NCBI GenBank assembly: GCA_016650185.1
Contig: JAENWE010000008.1
Span: 1-7,277, forward strand
Source of the DNA: Vicinamibacteria bacterium
Lineage (GTDB): Bacteria; Acidobacteriota; Vicinamibacteria; Fen-336; JAGNNV01
Length of the DNA stretch: 7,277 nt
Reading direction: 5' to 3'
Below the pieces are notes generated by a model. It was given only the letters and a program-made list of their open reading frames with translations, was not told the DNA's origin and did not search any database. A program made the translations under genes and the position numbers. Below, one piece after another: positions 1 to 6,336 of the stretch (the first letter of the stretch is position 1; each line of letters begins with the position of its first letter).

Positions 1-754
1 CGAGGAACACCCTGGCCGCTCGGCTCTCATGGGCCGCGCGACTGACCACCGCGTCGGGTTTGACTCGCGGAAAAGTGACCTTGCTGCGGGACACTCCAAT
101 CACGGGAACGTAGCCCGTGGCGAAACTCTCGGCGCTCCGGGCGACAAGCCGCCACCTATTGGGCGAGAGCGGGTCGGGAAGGGCCCGCACCACGTCGAAC
201 TCCGGGCCGACGATGGCCTGCGCCTGGCCCTCCGCCAGTGCATGCGCGCCCGAACGAAGCGCGACGTAGGCGAGAGTTCCCGCCATCGCCCATCGATTCG
301 CGCCGCCGAATCTGAACCAGCGGGCGCCGAAACAGGCCACGACCAGAAGCAGAAGAAGAGCCGGGTCCATAATGAAGATCCAGTCCCACGAGTACCAGGT
401 CGCATCGAAGGGGAGAAGGGCCCGGGTGCCATAACTCGTCCACAGGTCGAAAACGATGTGCAGGCTCACCGCCAGCCAGGCAACGAGAAAAGTGGGAACG
501 AATCTCCGGTTCGACCTGGGCCAGCGCGAAAAAACAAGAGCCAGCCCGCCCGCGAGAAATGGGCTCGCCGAAAAAGCGTGGGAGAGCCCCCGATGGTGTT
601 CGAGATAGGCCACGTTGCCCCAAAAACCGCTGACGATGTCCAGGTCGGGCAGATTGGAGCCGAGGGCCAGGGTGAGAGTCGCTCCGGTCACTTTCTTGTC
701 GAGGCCCATCCGGGCGATGGCGACGCCCGCGAGGGTGTGGGTCAGGTTGTCCAT
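1..754 (-). CDS. YdjM/DUF457-family membrane-bound metal-dependent hydrolase (C-terminus beyond window)
   Basis: The reading frame is open from the ATG at 754 down to base 1 (251 codons, no stop), so the C-terminus is missing. It begins MDNLTHTLAG and carries the family's spaced metal-ligand motifs: T5-H6, SNLPDLD (33-39), HHRGLSHA (53-60) and SLHIVFDLWTSYGTRALLPF (97-116, with H99 and D103). Hydrophobic stretches near 64-75, 86-103, 125-143 and 157-168 indicate an integral inner-membrane protein. This combination is typical of the YdjM/DUF457 family, predicted to be membrane-embedded metal-dependent hydrolases; the reaction is not established. The ATG at 754 is the only possible start: the fumC stop lies 13 codons upstream in the same frame, with no ATG, GTG or TTG between. 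The gene follows fumC by 36 bases on the same strand and is probably cotranscribed. Family assignment is firm; the physiological role is unknown. Confidence 0.88.
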   Translation of the reverse strand, partial: MDNLTHTLAGVAIARMGLDKKVTGATLTLALGSNLPDLDIVSGFWGNVAYLEHHRGLSHAFSASPFLAGGLALVFSRWPRSNRRFVPTFLVAWLAVSLHIVFDLWTSYGTRALLPFDATWYSWDWIFIMDPALLLLLVVACFGARWFRFGGANRWAMAGTLAYVALRSGAHALAEGQAQAIVGPEFDVVRALPDPLSPNRWRLVARSAESFATGYVPVIGVSRSKVTFPRVKPDAVVSRAAHESRAARVFL

Positions 755-768
755 GATCCAGCCGAAAA

Positions 769-773
769 CTCCT
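769..773 (-). promoter_or_regulatory. Candidate Shine-Dalgarno for the YdjM-like gene
   Basis: AGGAG on the minus strand lies 14 bases before the ATG at 754, inside the short fumC-hydrolase gap. The spacing is longer than ideal, so initiation may be weak or may depend on ribosomes arriving from fumC. Confidence 0.4.
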
Positions 774-790
774 GGTCCGAAACGGCGCGG

Positions 791-2182
791 CTACCTGGAT
801 CCAACCATATCTTCAGGCTTCACCCAGGCATCGAATTGTTCCGCGGTCACGAGACCCAGCTCGATCGCGGTGGCCTTCAAGGTCTGGCCCTTCTTGTGCG
901 CGGTCTTGGCGATCTTCGCGGCGTTGTCGTAGCCGATGTGCGGGTTGAGGGCGGTGACCAGCATCAGGGAATTGCGGAGGTTGTCGTCGATCTGAGCTGC
1001 GTTCGGTTCAATGCCATAGGCGCAGTTCGTCCGGAAGCTCTCGCAGCCATCCGCGAGGAGGCGGGCGCTCTGAAGGAAATTGTGAATGATGAGCGGCTTG
1101 AAGACGTTCAACTCGAAGTTGCCCGAGGCCCCGCCGATATTGATGGCGACATCGTTGCCCATCACTTGGGCGCACAGCATGGTCATGGCTTCGCTCTGGG
1201 TCGGGTTGACTTTGCCGGGCATGATGGACGAACCGGGCTCGTTCTCCGGAATCGACAGTTCGCCGATGCCACAGCGCGGGCCGGAGGCAAGCCAGCGGAT
1301 GTCGTTCGCGATCTTCATGAGCGATGCGGCCAGGGTCTTGAGCGCTCCGTGGGCATGGACGAGAGCATCGTTGGCGGCCAGGGCTTCGAACTTGTTGGGC
1401 GCGGTCACGAGGGGAAGGCCCGTGAGCTCTGCGAGTTTCTTCGCCACGCGCACCGCGTATTCCGGATGAGCATTCAGACCCGTGCCTACGGCAGTTCCGC
1501 CGAGAGCCAATTCGCTCAGGTGCGGAATCGCAGCCTCTACATGCCTGAGCCCGTGATCGAGCTGAGCGACATAGCCTGAGAATTCCTGCCCGAGAGTGAG
1601 AGGCGTCGCGTCCTGGAGGTGAGTCCGGCCGATCTTCACGATGTCCCGAAACGCCCCGGCTTTGCCGTCGAGCTCATCCCTCAGCGCGCGGACTTTGGGC
1701 AGAACCTCGTGGATCATCGCTTCCACCGCCGCCACACTCATGGCGGTCGGGAAGACATCGTTGCTCGACTGGCCTTTGTTGACGTCGTCGTTTGGATGGA
1801 TCTTTCGACCTTCGCCTCGTTCGCCGCCCAAGATCTCCGAGGCGCGGTTCGCCAGAACCTCGTTGGCGTTCATGTTCGACTGGGTTCCAGAACCGGTCTG
1901 CCAGATAGCGAGCGGGAACTCGCCCGGATGCTTTCCGGCGATGACCTCGTCGGCCGCTTTGACGATGGCCTCACCCTTCCTTGGATCGAGCGCCTTCAGG
2001 TCGACGTTGACCAGCGCCGCCGCCTTCTTGACGAGAACCAGGGCCCTCACCAGCTCGGGCGGCATCTTCTCCGTCGAGATCTTGAAATTCTGGAGCGACC
2101 GCTGGGTCTGAGCGCCCCAGAGCCTGTCCGCCGGGACGTCGATGGGGCCGAACGTGTCTTTCTCGGTGCGTGTGGAAGTCAT
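791..2182 (-). CDS. fumC: Fumarate hydratase class II (fumarase C)
   Basis: A complete 463-residue enzyme, the normal length for iron-independent, oxygen-stable fumarase, which interconverts fumarate and L-malate in the cytosolic TCA cycle as a homotetramer. It starts with the typical FGPIDVPADRLWGAQTQRS region. The substrate-binding segment is GSGTQSNMNANEV (97-109), then HPNDDVNKGQSSND (129-142), the catalytic histidine H188 in GRTHLQDATP, and the superfamily loop GSSIMPGKVNP (317-327) with catalytic S318, K324 and N326. H188 and S318 fall at the same numbers as in E. coli FumC. The SGTQ-NMN-NEV form points to fumarase rather than aspartase or argininosuccinate lyase. The start is fixed: an in-frame TAG at 2197-2195 lies just upstream and the ATG at 2182 is the first start codon after it. 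No good Shine-Dalgarno is visible. The gene ends TAG at 791. Confidence 0.97.
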   Translation of the reverse strand: MTSTRTEKDTFGPIDVPADRLWGAQTQRSLQNFKISTEKMPPELVRALVLVKKAAALVNVDLKALDPRKGEAIVKAADEVIAGKHPGEFPLAIWQTGSGTQSNMNANEVLANRASEILGGERGEGRKIHPNDDVNKGQSSNDVFPTAMSVAAVEAMIHEVLPKVRALRDELDGKAGAFRDIVKIGRTHLQDATPLTLGQEFSGYVAQLDHGLRHVEAAIPHLSELALGGTAVGTGLNAHPEYAVRVAKKLAELTGLPLVTAPNKFEALAANDALVHAHGALKTLAASLMKIANDIRWLASGPRCGIGELSIPENEPGSSIMPGKVNPTQSEAMTMLCAQVMGNDVAINIGGASGNFELNVFKPLIIHNFLQSARLLADGCESFRTNCAYGIEPNAAQIDDNLRNSLMLVTALNPHIGYDNAAKIAKTAHKKGQTLKATAIELGLVTAEQFDAWVKPEDMVGSR

Positions 2183-2275
2183 ATCAAGGGAAGTCTAAGG
2201 GGGCCGGGGATCGCGCATGTAGGAGCCCCCGCGCGCGCCGTTCGTCGGGTGAAAGGGGGCATACGCGGACGCGCA
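2183..2275. other. Divergent intergenic region between fumC and the PDZ gene
   Basis: About 93 bases separate the fumC start from the preferred GTG start of the PDZ frame, and must hold the fumC promoter if that lies upstream of its start codon. I see no convincing -35/-10 pair on either strand. Purine-rich AGGAG (2221-2225) and AAAGGGGG (2252-2259) occur on the plus strand, and there is a short alternating CG run at 2230-2238. The plus-strand frame stays open through the whole spacer, so its boundary with the gene on the right is uncertain. Confidence 0.4.
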
Positions 2276-2995
2276 GTGGTGGTTCTCGAAGAGGAACATC
2301 CGCGCGACCCTCATCCTCCCTCGCTCTCGTGGGAGACGGAGCGGGTGGACAAGTACAACCGAATCGCCTGGCTGATCGTGGACCGCCTCGCGGCGGCCGG
2401 CACGGACGCCACGTTTCCTGAAAACAACTTCGTGGAGATTCAGGAGCCTGCGGACTTTGGCTTGCGGATCGACTCGCGCCGCGGCGACGGCCGAAAAATC
2501 ATCGACATCGTTGCGGACAGCACGGCGGCCGCCATGGGGCTCAAGAAAGGCGACACCATCATTCGAATGGATGACGCCATGATCCGAACTGCGGGCGACA
2601 TGGGCCGAGCCTTCGACGACCACCCGCCCGGCGCGCCGCTGGTCCTGGAGGTGGATCGAAAGGGCCGGCGCCTGATCATGCAAGGTATCTTCCCCCCCAC
2701 CCCAAAGCCCCCGCGGAGGGAAGAGGCGTTCAAGCACACAAAACCATCGGGACGGGTGGATGTGGTTCGGCAGGGCAACACCTTCGAGGCCCGGACCCGG
2801 GGCGTCACCGGCTTCACTCTCCTTCTTTCGCCCGAGGTGATCGATTTTGACCAGCAAGTGAAGGTGGTCGTGAACGGGAGGGTCGCTTTCGAAGGCCCGG
2901 TTGAACGGAGTGTGTCGACGCTCCTTCGCTACGCGACGAGAGACAACGATCGCACCATGCTCTTCGGCGCGGAGTTGCCGATCCTCGTGCCCTGA
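2276..2995 (+). CDS. PDZ-domain protein resembling only the C-terminal part of an esterase/peptidase family (possibly 5'-truncated)
   Basis: With the GTG at 2276 as start the product has 239 residues; other in-frame GTGs are at 2249, 2279 and 2345, and the first ATG (2534) falls inside the PDZ domain. Recognisable sequence begins at HPRDPHPPSLSWETE (about 9-23) and runs through KYNRIAWLIVDRL. A PDZ domain follows (about 53-135: DFGLRID at 60-66, GLKKGDTIIRMD at 88-99). The tail contains SGRVDVVR, a GNTFEARTRGVTGFTLLLSP stretch, then VVVNGRVAFEG and DNDRTMLFGAELPI. From family knowledge, this order is the C-terminal third of secreted alpha/beta-hydrolase esterases or prolyl-oligopeptidase-like proteins. 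No catalytic domain, signal peptide or membrane segment precedes it, because antisense fumC occupies that DNA. Codon use looks coding throughout. It may be a substrate-binding module expressed alone, or a remnant. The start is uncertain; the body of the frame is well supported. Confidence 0.65.
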   Translation: MVVLEEEHPRDPHPPSLSWETERVDKYNRIAWLIVDRLAAAGTDATFPENNFVEIQEPADFGLRIDSRRGDGRKIIDIVADSTAAAMGLKKGDTIIRMDDAMIRTAGDMGRAFDDHPPGAPLVLEVDRKGRRLIMQGIFPPTPKPPRREEAFKHTKPSGRVDVVRQGNTFEARTRGVTGFTLLLSPEVIDFDQQVKVVVNGRVAFEGPVERSVSTLLRYATRDNDRTMLFGAELPILVP

Positions 2996-3011
2996 CCCCG
3001 ACCCCGACCCC
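2994..3011 (+). repeat. (GACCCC)3 hexamer tandem repeat
   Basis: Three exact tandem copies of GACCCC start within the TGA stop of the PDZ frame and run into the spacer. A further CCCC/GGGG pair (3009-3012 with 3020-3023) could fold as a weak 4-bp hairpin. No function is evident. Confidence 0.75.
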
Positions 3012-3044
3012 CATCATCCGGGGCGTATGACAACCTTCACATGC

Positions 3045-3061
3045 GCCCGGACGAACCGGGC
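3045..3061 (+). terminator. GC hairpin, candidate terminator after the PDZ gene
   Basis: GCCCGG, the loop ACGAA and CCGGGC form a perfect 6-bp all-GC stem with a 5-base loop, 50 bases after the PDZ stop and before the ABC operon. Only CTTT follows, so the U-tract is poor. It may be a weak terminator or simply a GC-rich palindrome. Confidence 0.35.
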
Positions 3062-3133
3062 CTTTAGACTGTGAATTCATTCAAGGTTCGGGGCCTTTGC
3101 CTGCTGGGCCCGCTGGGCCTTGACCCCACCTTT

Positions 3134-3137
3134 GGAG
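3134..3137 (+). promoter_or_regulatory. Shine-Dalgarno GGAG supporting the TTG start of the adaptor gene
   Basis: GGAG sits 7 bases before the TTG at 3145, an ideal spacing. It decides the start, since no ATG or GTG lies in frame before the transmembrane segment. Confidence 0.65.
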
Positions 3138-3144
3138 CCCTCCG

Positions 3145-4380
3145 TTGTCCGAGCTTAGAAATGACCTCGCCGCCCTCAAGATCGAGCGCGACGCCCCCGT
3201 CGCCTCGCGGCGCTGGCCTGTCTTCCTGCTCCTGCCCGCGGTCCTGTTCCTGGGCGCACTCTATGTCCTGAGATTCCAGGACCGCGCCATCGAAGTGGCG
3301 ACGGTGAAGGTCACGAGGACCGAGGTCTCGGCCGAGTCGATCGCCGCGGGCCACGCAGGGGCGCCGCTGCTCACCGCTTCGGGCTACATCGTGGCCCGCC
3401 GGAAGGCCGTGGTGTCCGCAAAAATCCAGGGGCGTCTGTCGAGCCTGCGTGTCGAGGAAGGCAGTCGCGTTCGTGAAGGCGAGATCATCGCCCGGCTCGA
3501 GAATCGTGACTACCTGGCCCAGGTCGAGCGGGCCGAGGCCTCGGTTCAGCGCTCCGAAGCCGACCTGGCCGAGGCCAGTCGTCAGAAGCGGGTAGCCGCC
3601 GATCTCGAACGTCAGCAGATCGGGACCAAAGACACGTTGGAGGCGGCCAGTTCCCGCGTCGCGGTGACGGAAGCCGCCCTCCGTCAGGCGCGGGCCGACG
3701 CGGAATTCTACCGGGCCGTGCTCGCCAACACCGAGATTCGCGCGCCCTTCTCCGGCACCGTGGTCAAGAAGATGGCGGAAGTCGGCGAGAGTGTCGCCCC
3801 TATTCCGCCGGGCGTCAACATCTCGACCGCCTCCGGCGCCATTGTGGCCCTGGCGGATCTGGACACGCTCGAGGTAGAGGTCGATGTGGCCGAGTCGAAC
3901 GTGGCCAAGCTGAGCGCGGACCAGCCGGCGGAAGTCACTGCCGAGGCGTTTCCAGACCGAAAGTTCAACGGACGCCTTCGGCAGATCATACCCACTGCGG
4001 ATCGCACCAAGGCCACGGTCCAGGTGAAGGTGACCATTCTCGACAAGGACAAGGACCTGAAGCCGGAGATGAGCGCGCGCGTGCAGTTCACGGAGAAGGC
4101 GGTCCCGGTGAACCGGAGCATTGCGGGAGGGGCGTCGGACCTTGGGGCAGCGGTTCAATCCGTGGTGACGGCACCCGAGTCGGCGATCGTGACCCGCGAC
4201 GGCGCGAGTGTCGCTTTCGAGATCGTGGAAGGCCGCGCGAAGCGAAGAGTGGTCGAGGTAACGTCGAAGAACGGCGGCGCCGCGCGCATCAAGAAAGGCC
4301 TTTACGGGGGCGAAACCCTCGTGGACGCCCCGCCCGTGAATTTGCAGGACGGCGACTCGGTTCGACCCAAGGCGAACTGA
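3145..4380 (+). CDS. HlyD/MacA-type periplasmic adaptor (membrane fusion protein) of an ABC exporter
   Basis: A 411-residue adaptor that should link the inner-membrane ABC transporter downstream to the periplasm or an outer-membrane channel. A short cytoplasmic N-terminus is followed by one transmembrane anchor (about 24-42, preceded by SRR); there is no lipobox. The barrel-sandwich (biotinyl-lipoyl-like) domain is split into about 80-118 (SGYIVARRKAVVSAKIQGRL, then GSRVREGEIIARLENRDY) and about 196-237 (TEIRAPFSGTVVKKMAEVGE). Between them is an Ala/Glu/Arg-rich helical hairpin (about 119-195). The beta-barrel domain (about 238-317) has VDVAESNVAKL and a DKDLKPEMSARVQF strand, and a membrane-proximal domain runs from about 335 to the end. 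The start is TTG with a well-placed GGAG. It lies 36 bases before the ATPase gene. The family is certain; the substrate is unknown and no TolC-like partner is in the window. Confidence 0.93.
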   Translation: MSELRNDLAALKIERDAPVASRRWPVFLLLPAVLFLGALYVLRFQDRAIEVATVKVTRTEVSAESIAAGHAGAPLLTASGYIVARRKAVVSAKIQGRLSSLRVEEGSRVREGEIIARLENRDYLAQVERAEASVQRSEADLAEASRQKRVAADLERQQIGTKDTLEAASSRVAVTEAALRQARADAEFYRAVLANTEIRAPFSGTVVKKMAEVGESVAPIPPGVNISTASGAIVALADLDTLEVEVDVAESNVAKLSADQPAEVTAEAFPDRKFNGRLRQIIPTADRTKATVQVKVTILDKDKDLKPEMSARVQFTEKAVPVNRSIAGGASDLGAAVQSVVTAPESAIVTRDGASVAFEIVEGRAKRRVVEVTSKNGGAARIKKGLYGGETLVDAPPVNLQDGDSVRPKAN

Positions 4381-4402
4381 GCCGGCAAAAGAAGAATTCC
4401 AG

Positions 4403-4407
4403 AAGGA
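4403..4407 (+). promoter_or_regulatory. Shine-Dalgarno AAGGA for the ABC ATPase
   Basis: AAGGA, 9 bases before the ATG at 4417, favours that ATG over the in-frame ATG three codons later at 4426, which would be spaced 18 bases away. Confidence 0.6.
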
Positions 4408-4416
4408 TCTTCAAGC

Positions 4417-5094
4417 ATGACAACGATGGTTTCAGTCAAGGACGTCACCAAGGTCTACAAGCGAGGCGCCGAAGAGCTGACGGTGCTGGACTCGCTCAAT
4501 CTCGATGTGCCGGAGGGCGAGTTCGTTGCCCTCATGGGCCCCTCGGGATCGGGCAAGACCACCCTCTTGAACCTCATCGCCGGTATCGATCGGCCCACGA
4601 AGGGCGCGGTGGTGGTGGGCGGAAAGGACATCGCGGTCCTCTCGGAGGGGGACCTCGCGAAGTGGCGCAGCCGGAACGTCGGGTTCATCTTTCAGTTCTA
4701 CAATTTGATTCCCGTGCTTTCCGCGGTCGAAAACGTCGAACTGCCTCTGCTTCTGACCAAGCTCAGCAGGAAGGAACGGCGCGAGCGGGCCCTCACCGCC
4801 CTCAAGATTGTGGGCCTCGCCGATCGTTCCTCGCACTACCCCCGCCAGCTCTCGGGCGGTCAGGAGCAGCGCGTGGCCATCGCACGGGCGGTGGTGACCG
4901 ATCCCCAGGTCCTGGTCGCGGACGAGCCGACCGGTGACCTCGACGCCAAGAGCGCCGAGGAGATTCTGAACCTCATGGAAACTCTGAATCGCGACTTCAA
5001 GAAGACCATCGTGATGGTCACCCACGACCCCCGGGCCGCCGAGCGCGCGCACGTGCAGCGGCACCTCGAAAAGGGCGTTCTCCTCCAGCGCTAG
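4417..5094 (+). CDS. ABC transporter ATP-binding protein, MacB/LolD type
   Basis: A complete 225-residue nucleotide-binding subunit, the usual length for the LolD/FtsE/MacB-N group. All ATPase motifs are present: Walker A GPSGSGKTT (41-49), Q-loop Q93 in IFQFYNLIPV, signature LSGGQ (145-149) followed by EQRVAIARA, Walker B VLVADEP (165-171, catalytic E170), D-loop GDLD (173-176) and switch H203 in VTHD. The LMGPSGSGKTTLLNLIAG and FQFYNLIPVLSAVENVELPL stretches are characteristic of exporters with FtsX-like permeases, not of importers. It works on the cytoplasmic face as a dimer, powering the two downstream permeases. Its TAG stop overlaps the ribosome-binding region of the first permease, 12 bases before that start, so the subunits are probably made together. 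It is a separate polypeptide, unlike E. coli MacB, where ATPase and permease are fused. Confidence 0.96.
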   Translation: MTTMVSVKDVTKVYKRGAEELTVLDSLNLDVPEGEFVALMGPSGSGKTTLLNLIAGIDRPTKGAVVVGGKDIAVLSEGDLAKWRSRNVGFIFQFYNLIPVLSAVENVELPLLLTKLSRKERRERALTALKIVGLADRSSHYPRQLSGGQEQRVAIARAVVTDPQVLVADEPTGDLDAKSAEEILNLMETLNRDFKKTIVMVTHDPRAAERAHVQRHLEKGVLLQR

Positions 5095-5100
5095 GCGGAA
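5093..5100 (+). promoter_or_regulatory. Ribosome-binding region AGGCGGAA of permease 1
   Basis: This purine-rich stretch overlaps the last two bases of the ATPase stop. Its core GGA (5097-5099) is 7 bases before the ATG at 5107. The arrangement suggests translational coupling. Confidence 0.5.
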
Positions 5101-5106
5101 ATCACC

Positions 5107-6336
5107 ATGAAATATCTTCCCTTCGTCTTCAAACACCTCCGTCGCAACTGGGTCCGTACCGGAAGCACGGTGGTCGCCATGGCGGTTTGCATCTTCCTCC
5201 TCTGCACCCTCCGTTCGGTGCTCGCCGAGGTGGACAGCATGCTCGCGGCCTCGAGCGCCAGCCGCCTCGTGACTCGTCATTCGGTCAGCCTCACCTTCAA
5301 TCTTCCCGTCGCCTACGAGGCGCGCATTCAGTCGGTGCCGGGGGTCAAGAGCGTGGCCAGGACCATCTGGTTCGGCGGGTCGCTGCCGGCCAAGAAGGAA
5401 GGACAAGCGGACGGGGGTACCGACTCCACCACCGATTGGAGCAACTTCTTCAACAACATGGGAGTGGACGCCGATAAGTTTTTCCCCATGTATCCGGAGC
5501 TCACCATCGCGCCCGATCAGTGGCAATCCTTCCGAGAGACCCGCCAGGGTTGCGTCGTCGGGAGCAAGCTGGCGAAGAAGTTCAACTGGAAAGTCGGCGA
5601 TCGCTTCTTCCTGGAGAGCTTCATCCCGCCCTATCGAAGGAGGAGCGGCCCTTTCGAATTCGTGGTGAGCGGCGTCTACGAAGCGGACCTCGCAAAGTAT
5701 CCGGGCACCGACGTCTCCACCATGTACTTTCACTACGAGTACGTCAAGGAGGGTCTGGGCCGTGAGATCGGGGTGGGAACCTACATGGTCGAGATCGAGA
5801 ACGGCGACCGGGCGGCCGTCGTCGGGAAGGCCATCGACGCCCTTTTCGAGAACAGCAGCGCCACCAGCATCACCGAGACGGAGCAGGCTTTCAAGGCCGG
5901 CTTCATCGCCATGGCCGGCAATCTGGCCCTGCTCCTGAACGGAATTGGGCTGGCCGTCGCCTTCACCATTCTCCTGGTCACCGCGAACACGATGAGCATG
6001 GCCGTGCGGGAACGGCGCACCGAGATCGGGGTCTTGAAAACACTCGGCTTCTCGAGCGCACACGTGATGGGTTTCGTGGTCGGCGAAGCCCTTTTGCTGG
6101 GCGTCCTGGGCGGGGCGCTCGGCGTATTTGGAAGTCAGGGGTTGCTGTACGGCTTGTCCGTCTTGCCCGGAGTGAACGAACTGCTCGCCGGCATCGGCCT
6201 CAGCGGTCTGCAGCTCAAACCCGAAGTGGCGGCGCTCGGGTTCTTCATCGCGGTGGCTCTGGGCCTCTTCGCCGGCCTCATCCCCGCGCTTTCCGCGTAT
6301 CGCGCCCGGATTACCGACATTCTGAGGACGGTCTGA
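5107..6336 (+). CDS. ABC transporter permease 1, FtsX/MacB type
   Basis: A complete 409-residue permease with MacB topology: a basic N-terminus (KHLRRNWVRTGS), TM1 at about 20-41, a large periplasmic domain (about 42-270), then TM2 (about 272-294), TM3 (about 320-350) and TM4 (about 372-396), ending in YRARITDILRTV. VPGVKSVART (77-86) is typical of the MacB periplasmic core domain. The RERRTEIGVLKTLGFSS segment (301-317) after TM2 is the conserved cytoplasmic coupling region that contacts the ATPase. Such permeases move substrates by periplasmic mechanotransmission rather than by forming an ordinary channel. The periplasmic domain has a polar Gly/Thr/Asp/Asn-rich stretch (100-120) that may be a flexible loop. 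Its stop overlaps the start of permease 2 (TGATG). Family and role as half of a heterodimer are well supported; the substrate is unknown. Confidence 0.94.
   Translation: MKYLPFVFKHLRRNWVRTGSTVVAMAVCIFLLCTLRSVLAEVDSMLAASSASRLVTRHSVSLTFNLPVAYEARIQSVPGVKSVARTIWFGGSLPAKKEGQADGGTDSTTDWSNFFNNMGVDADKFFPMYPELTIAPDQWQSFRETRQGCVVGSKLAKKFNWKVGDRFFLESFIPPYRRRSGPFEFVVSGVYEADLAKYPGTDVSTMYFHYEYVKEGLGREIGVGTYMVEIENGDRAAVVGKAIDALFENSSATSITETEQAFKAGFIAMAGNLALLLNGIGLAVAFTILLVTANTMSMAVRERRTEIGVLKTLGFSSAHVMGFVVGEALLLGVLGGALGVFGSQGLLYGLSVLPGVNELLAGIGLSGLQLKPEVAALGFFIAVALGLFAGLIPALSAYRARITDILRTV
6324..6328 (+). promoter_or_regulatory. Shine-Dalgarno GAGGA for permease 2, inside the end of permease 1
   Basis: GAGGA lies within the last codons of permease 1 and 7 bases before the overlapping ATG at 6336. 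It supports that start and tight coupling of the two permeases. Confidence 0.65.

Noticed and set aside
156..623. A 155-codon minus-strand frame (and a 110-codon one at 100-432) as separate small genes
   Set aside because: They lie in other frames of the YdjM-like gene, whose own frame is open from 754 to the window edge and carries the family motifs.
29..1579. A 516-codon plus-strand open frame opposite fumC and the YdjM-like gene
   Set aside because: It is antisense to two well-supported genes, and its translation is rich in Gly, Arg, His and Asp with no recognisable domain. Long antisense frames are expected in GC-rich DNA.
791..2182. Aspartate ammonia-lyase or another member of the same superfamily instead of fumarase
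   Set aside because: The GSSIMPGKVNP loop is shared, but SGTQSNMNANEV, the length of 463 and the overall sequence match class II fumarase.
1619..2275. Extending the PDZ protein leftwards to use the whole 458-codon open frame
   Set aside because: The left half is exactly antisense to fumC and shows no resemblance to a hydrolase domain; only the part from about 2276 looks like real protein.
3064..4158. A 364-codon minus-strand open frame opposite the adaptor gene
   Set aside because: It is antisense to a clear HlyD-type gene, with an Arg/Gly/His-rich product and no motifs.
3145..5094. Naming the adaptor and ATPase macA/macB or devB/devA
   Set aside because: The ATPase is not fused to a permease and there are two different permeases, so a specific symbol would claim a function the sequence does not show.
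4432..6063. A 543-codon minus-strand open frame opposite the ATPase and permease 1
   Set aside because: It spans two clear genes and their junction, has low-complexity His/Gly/Glu/Asp-rich composition and no family motif. It is a compositional shadow.
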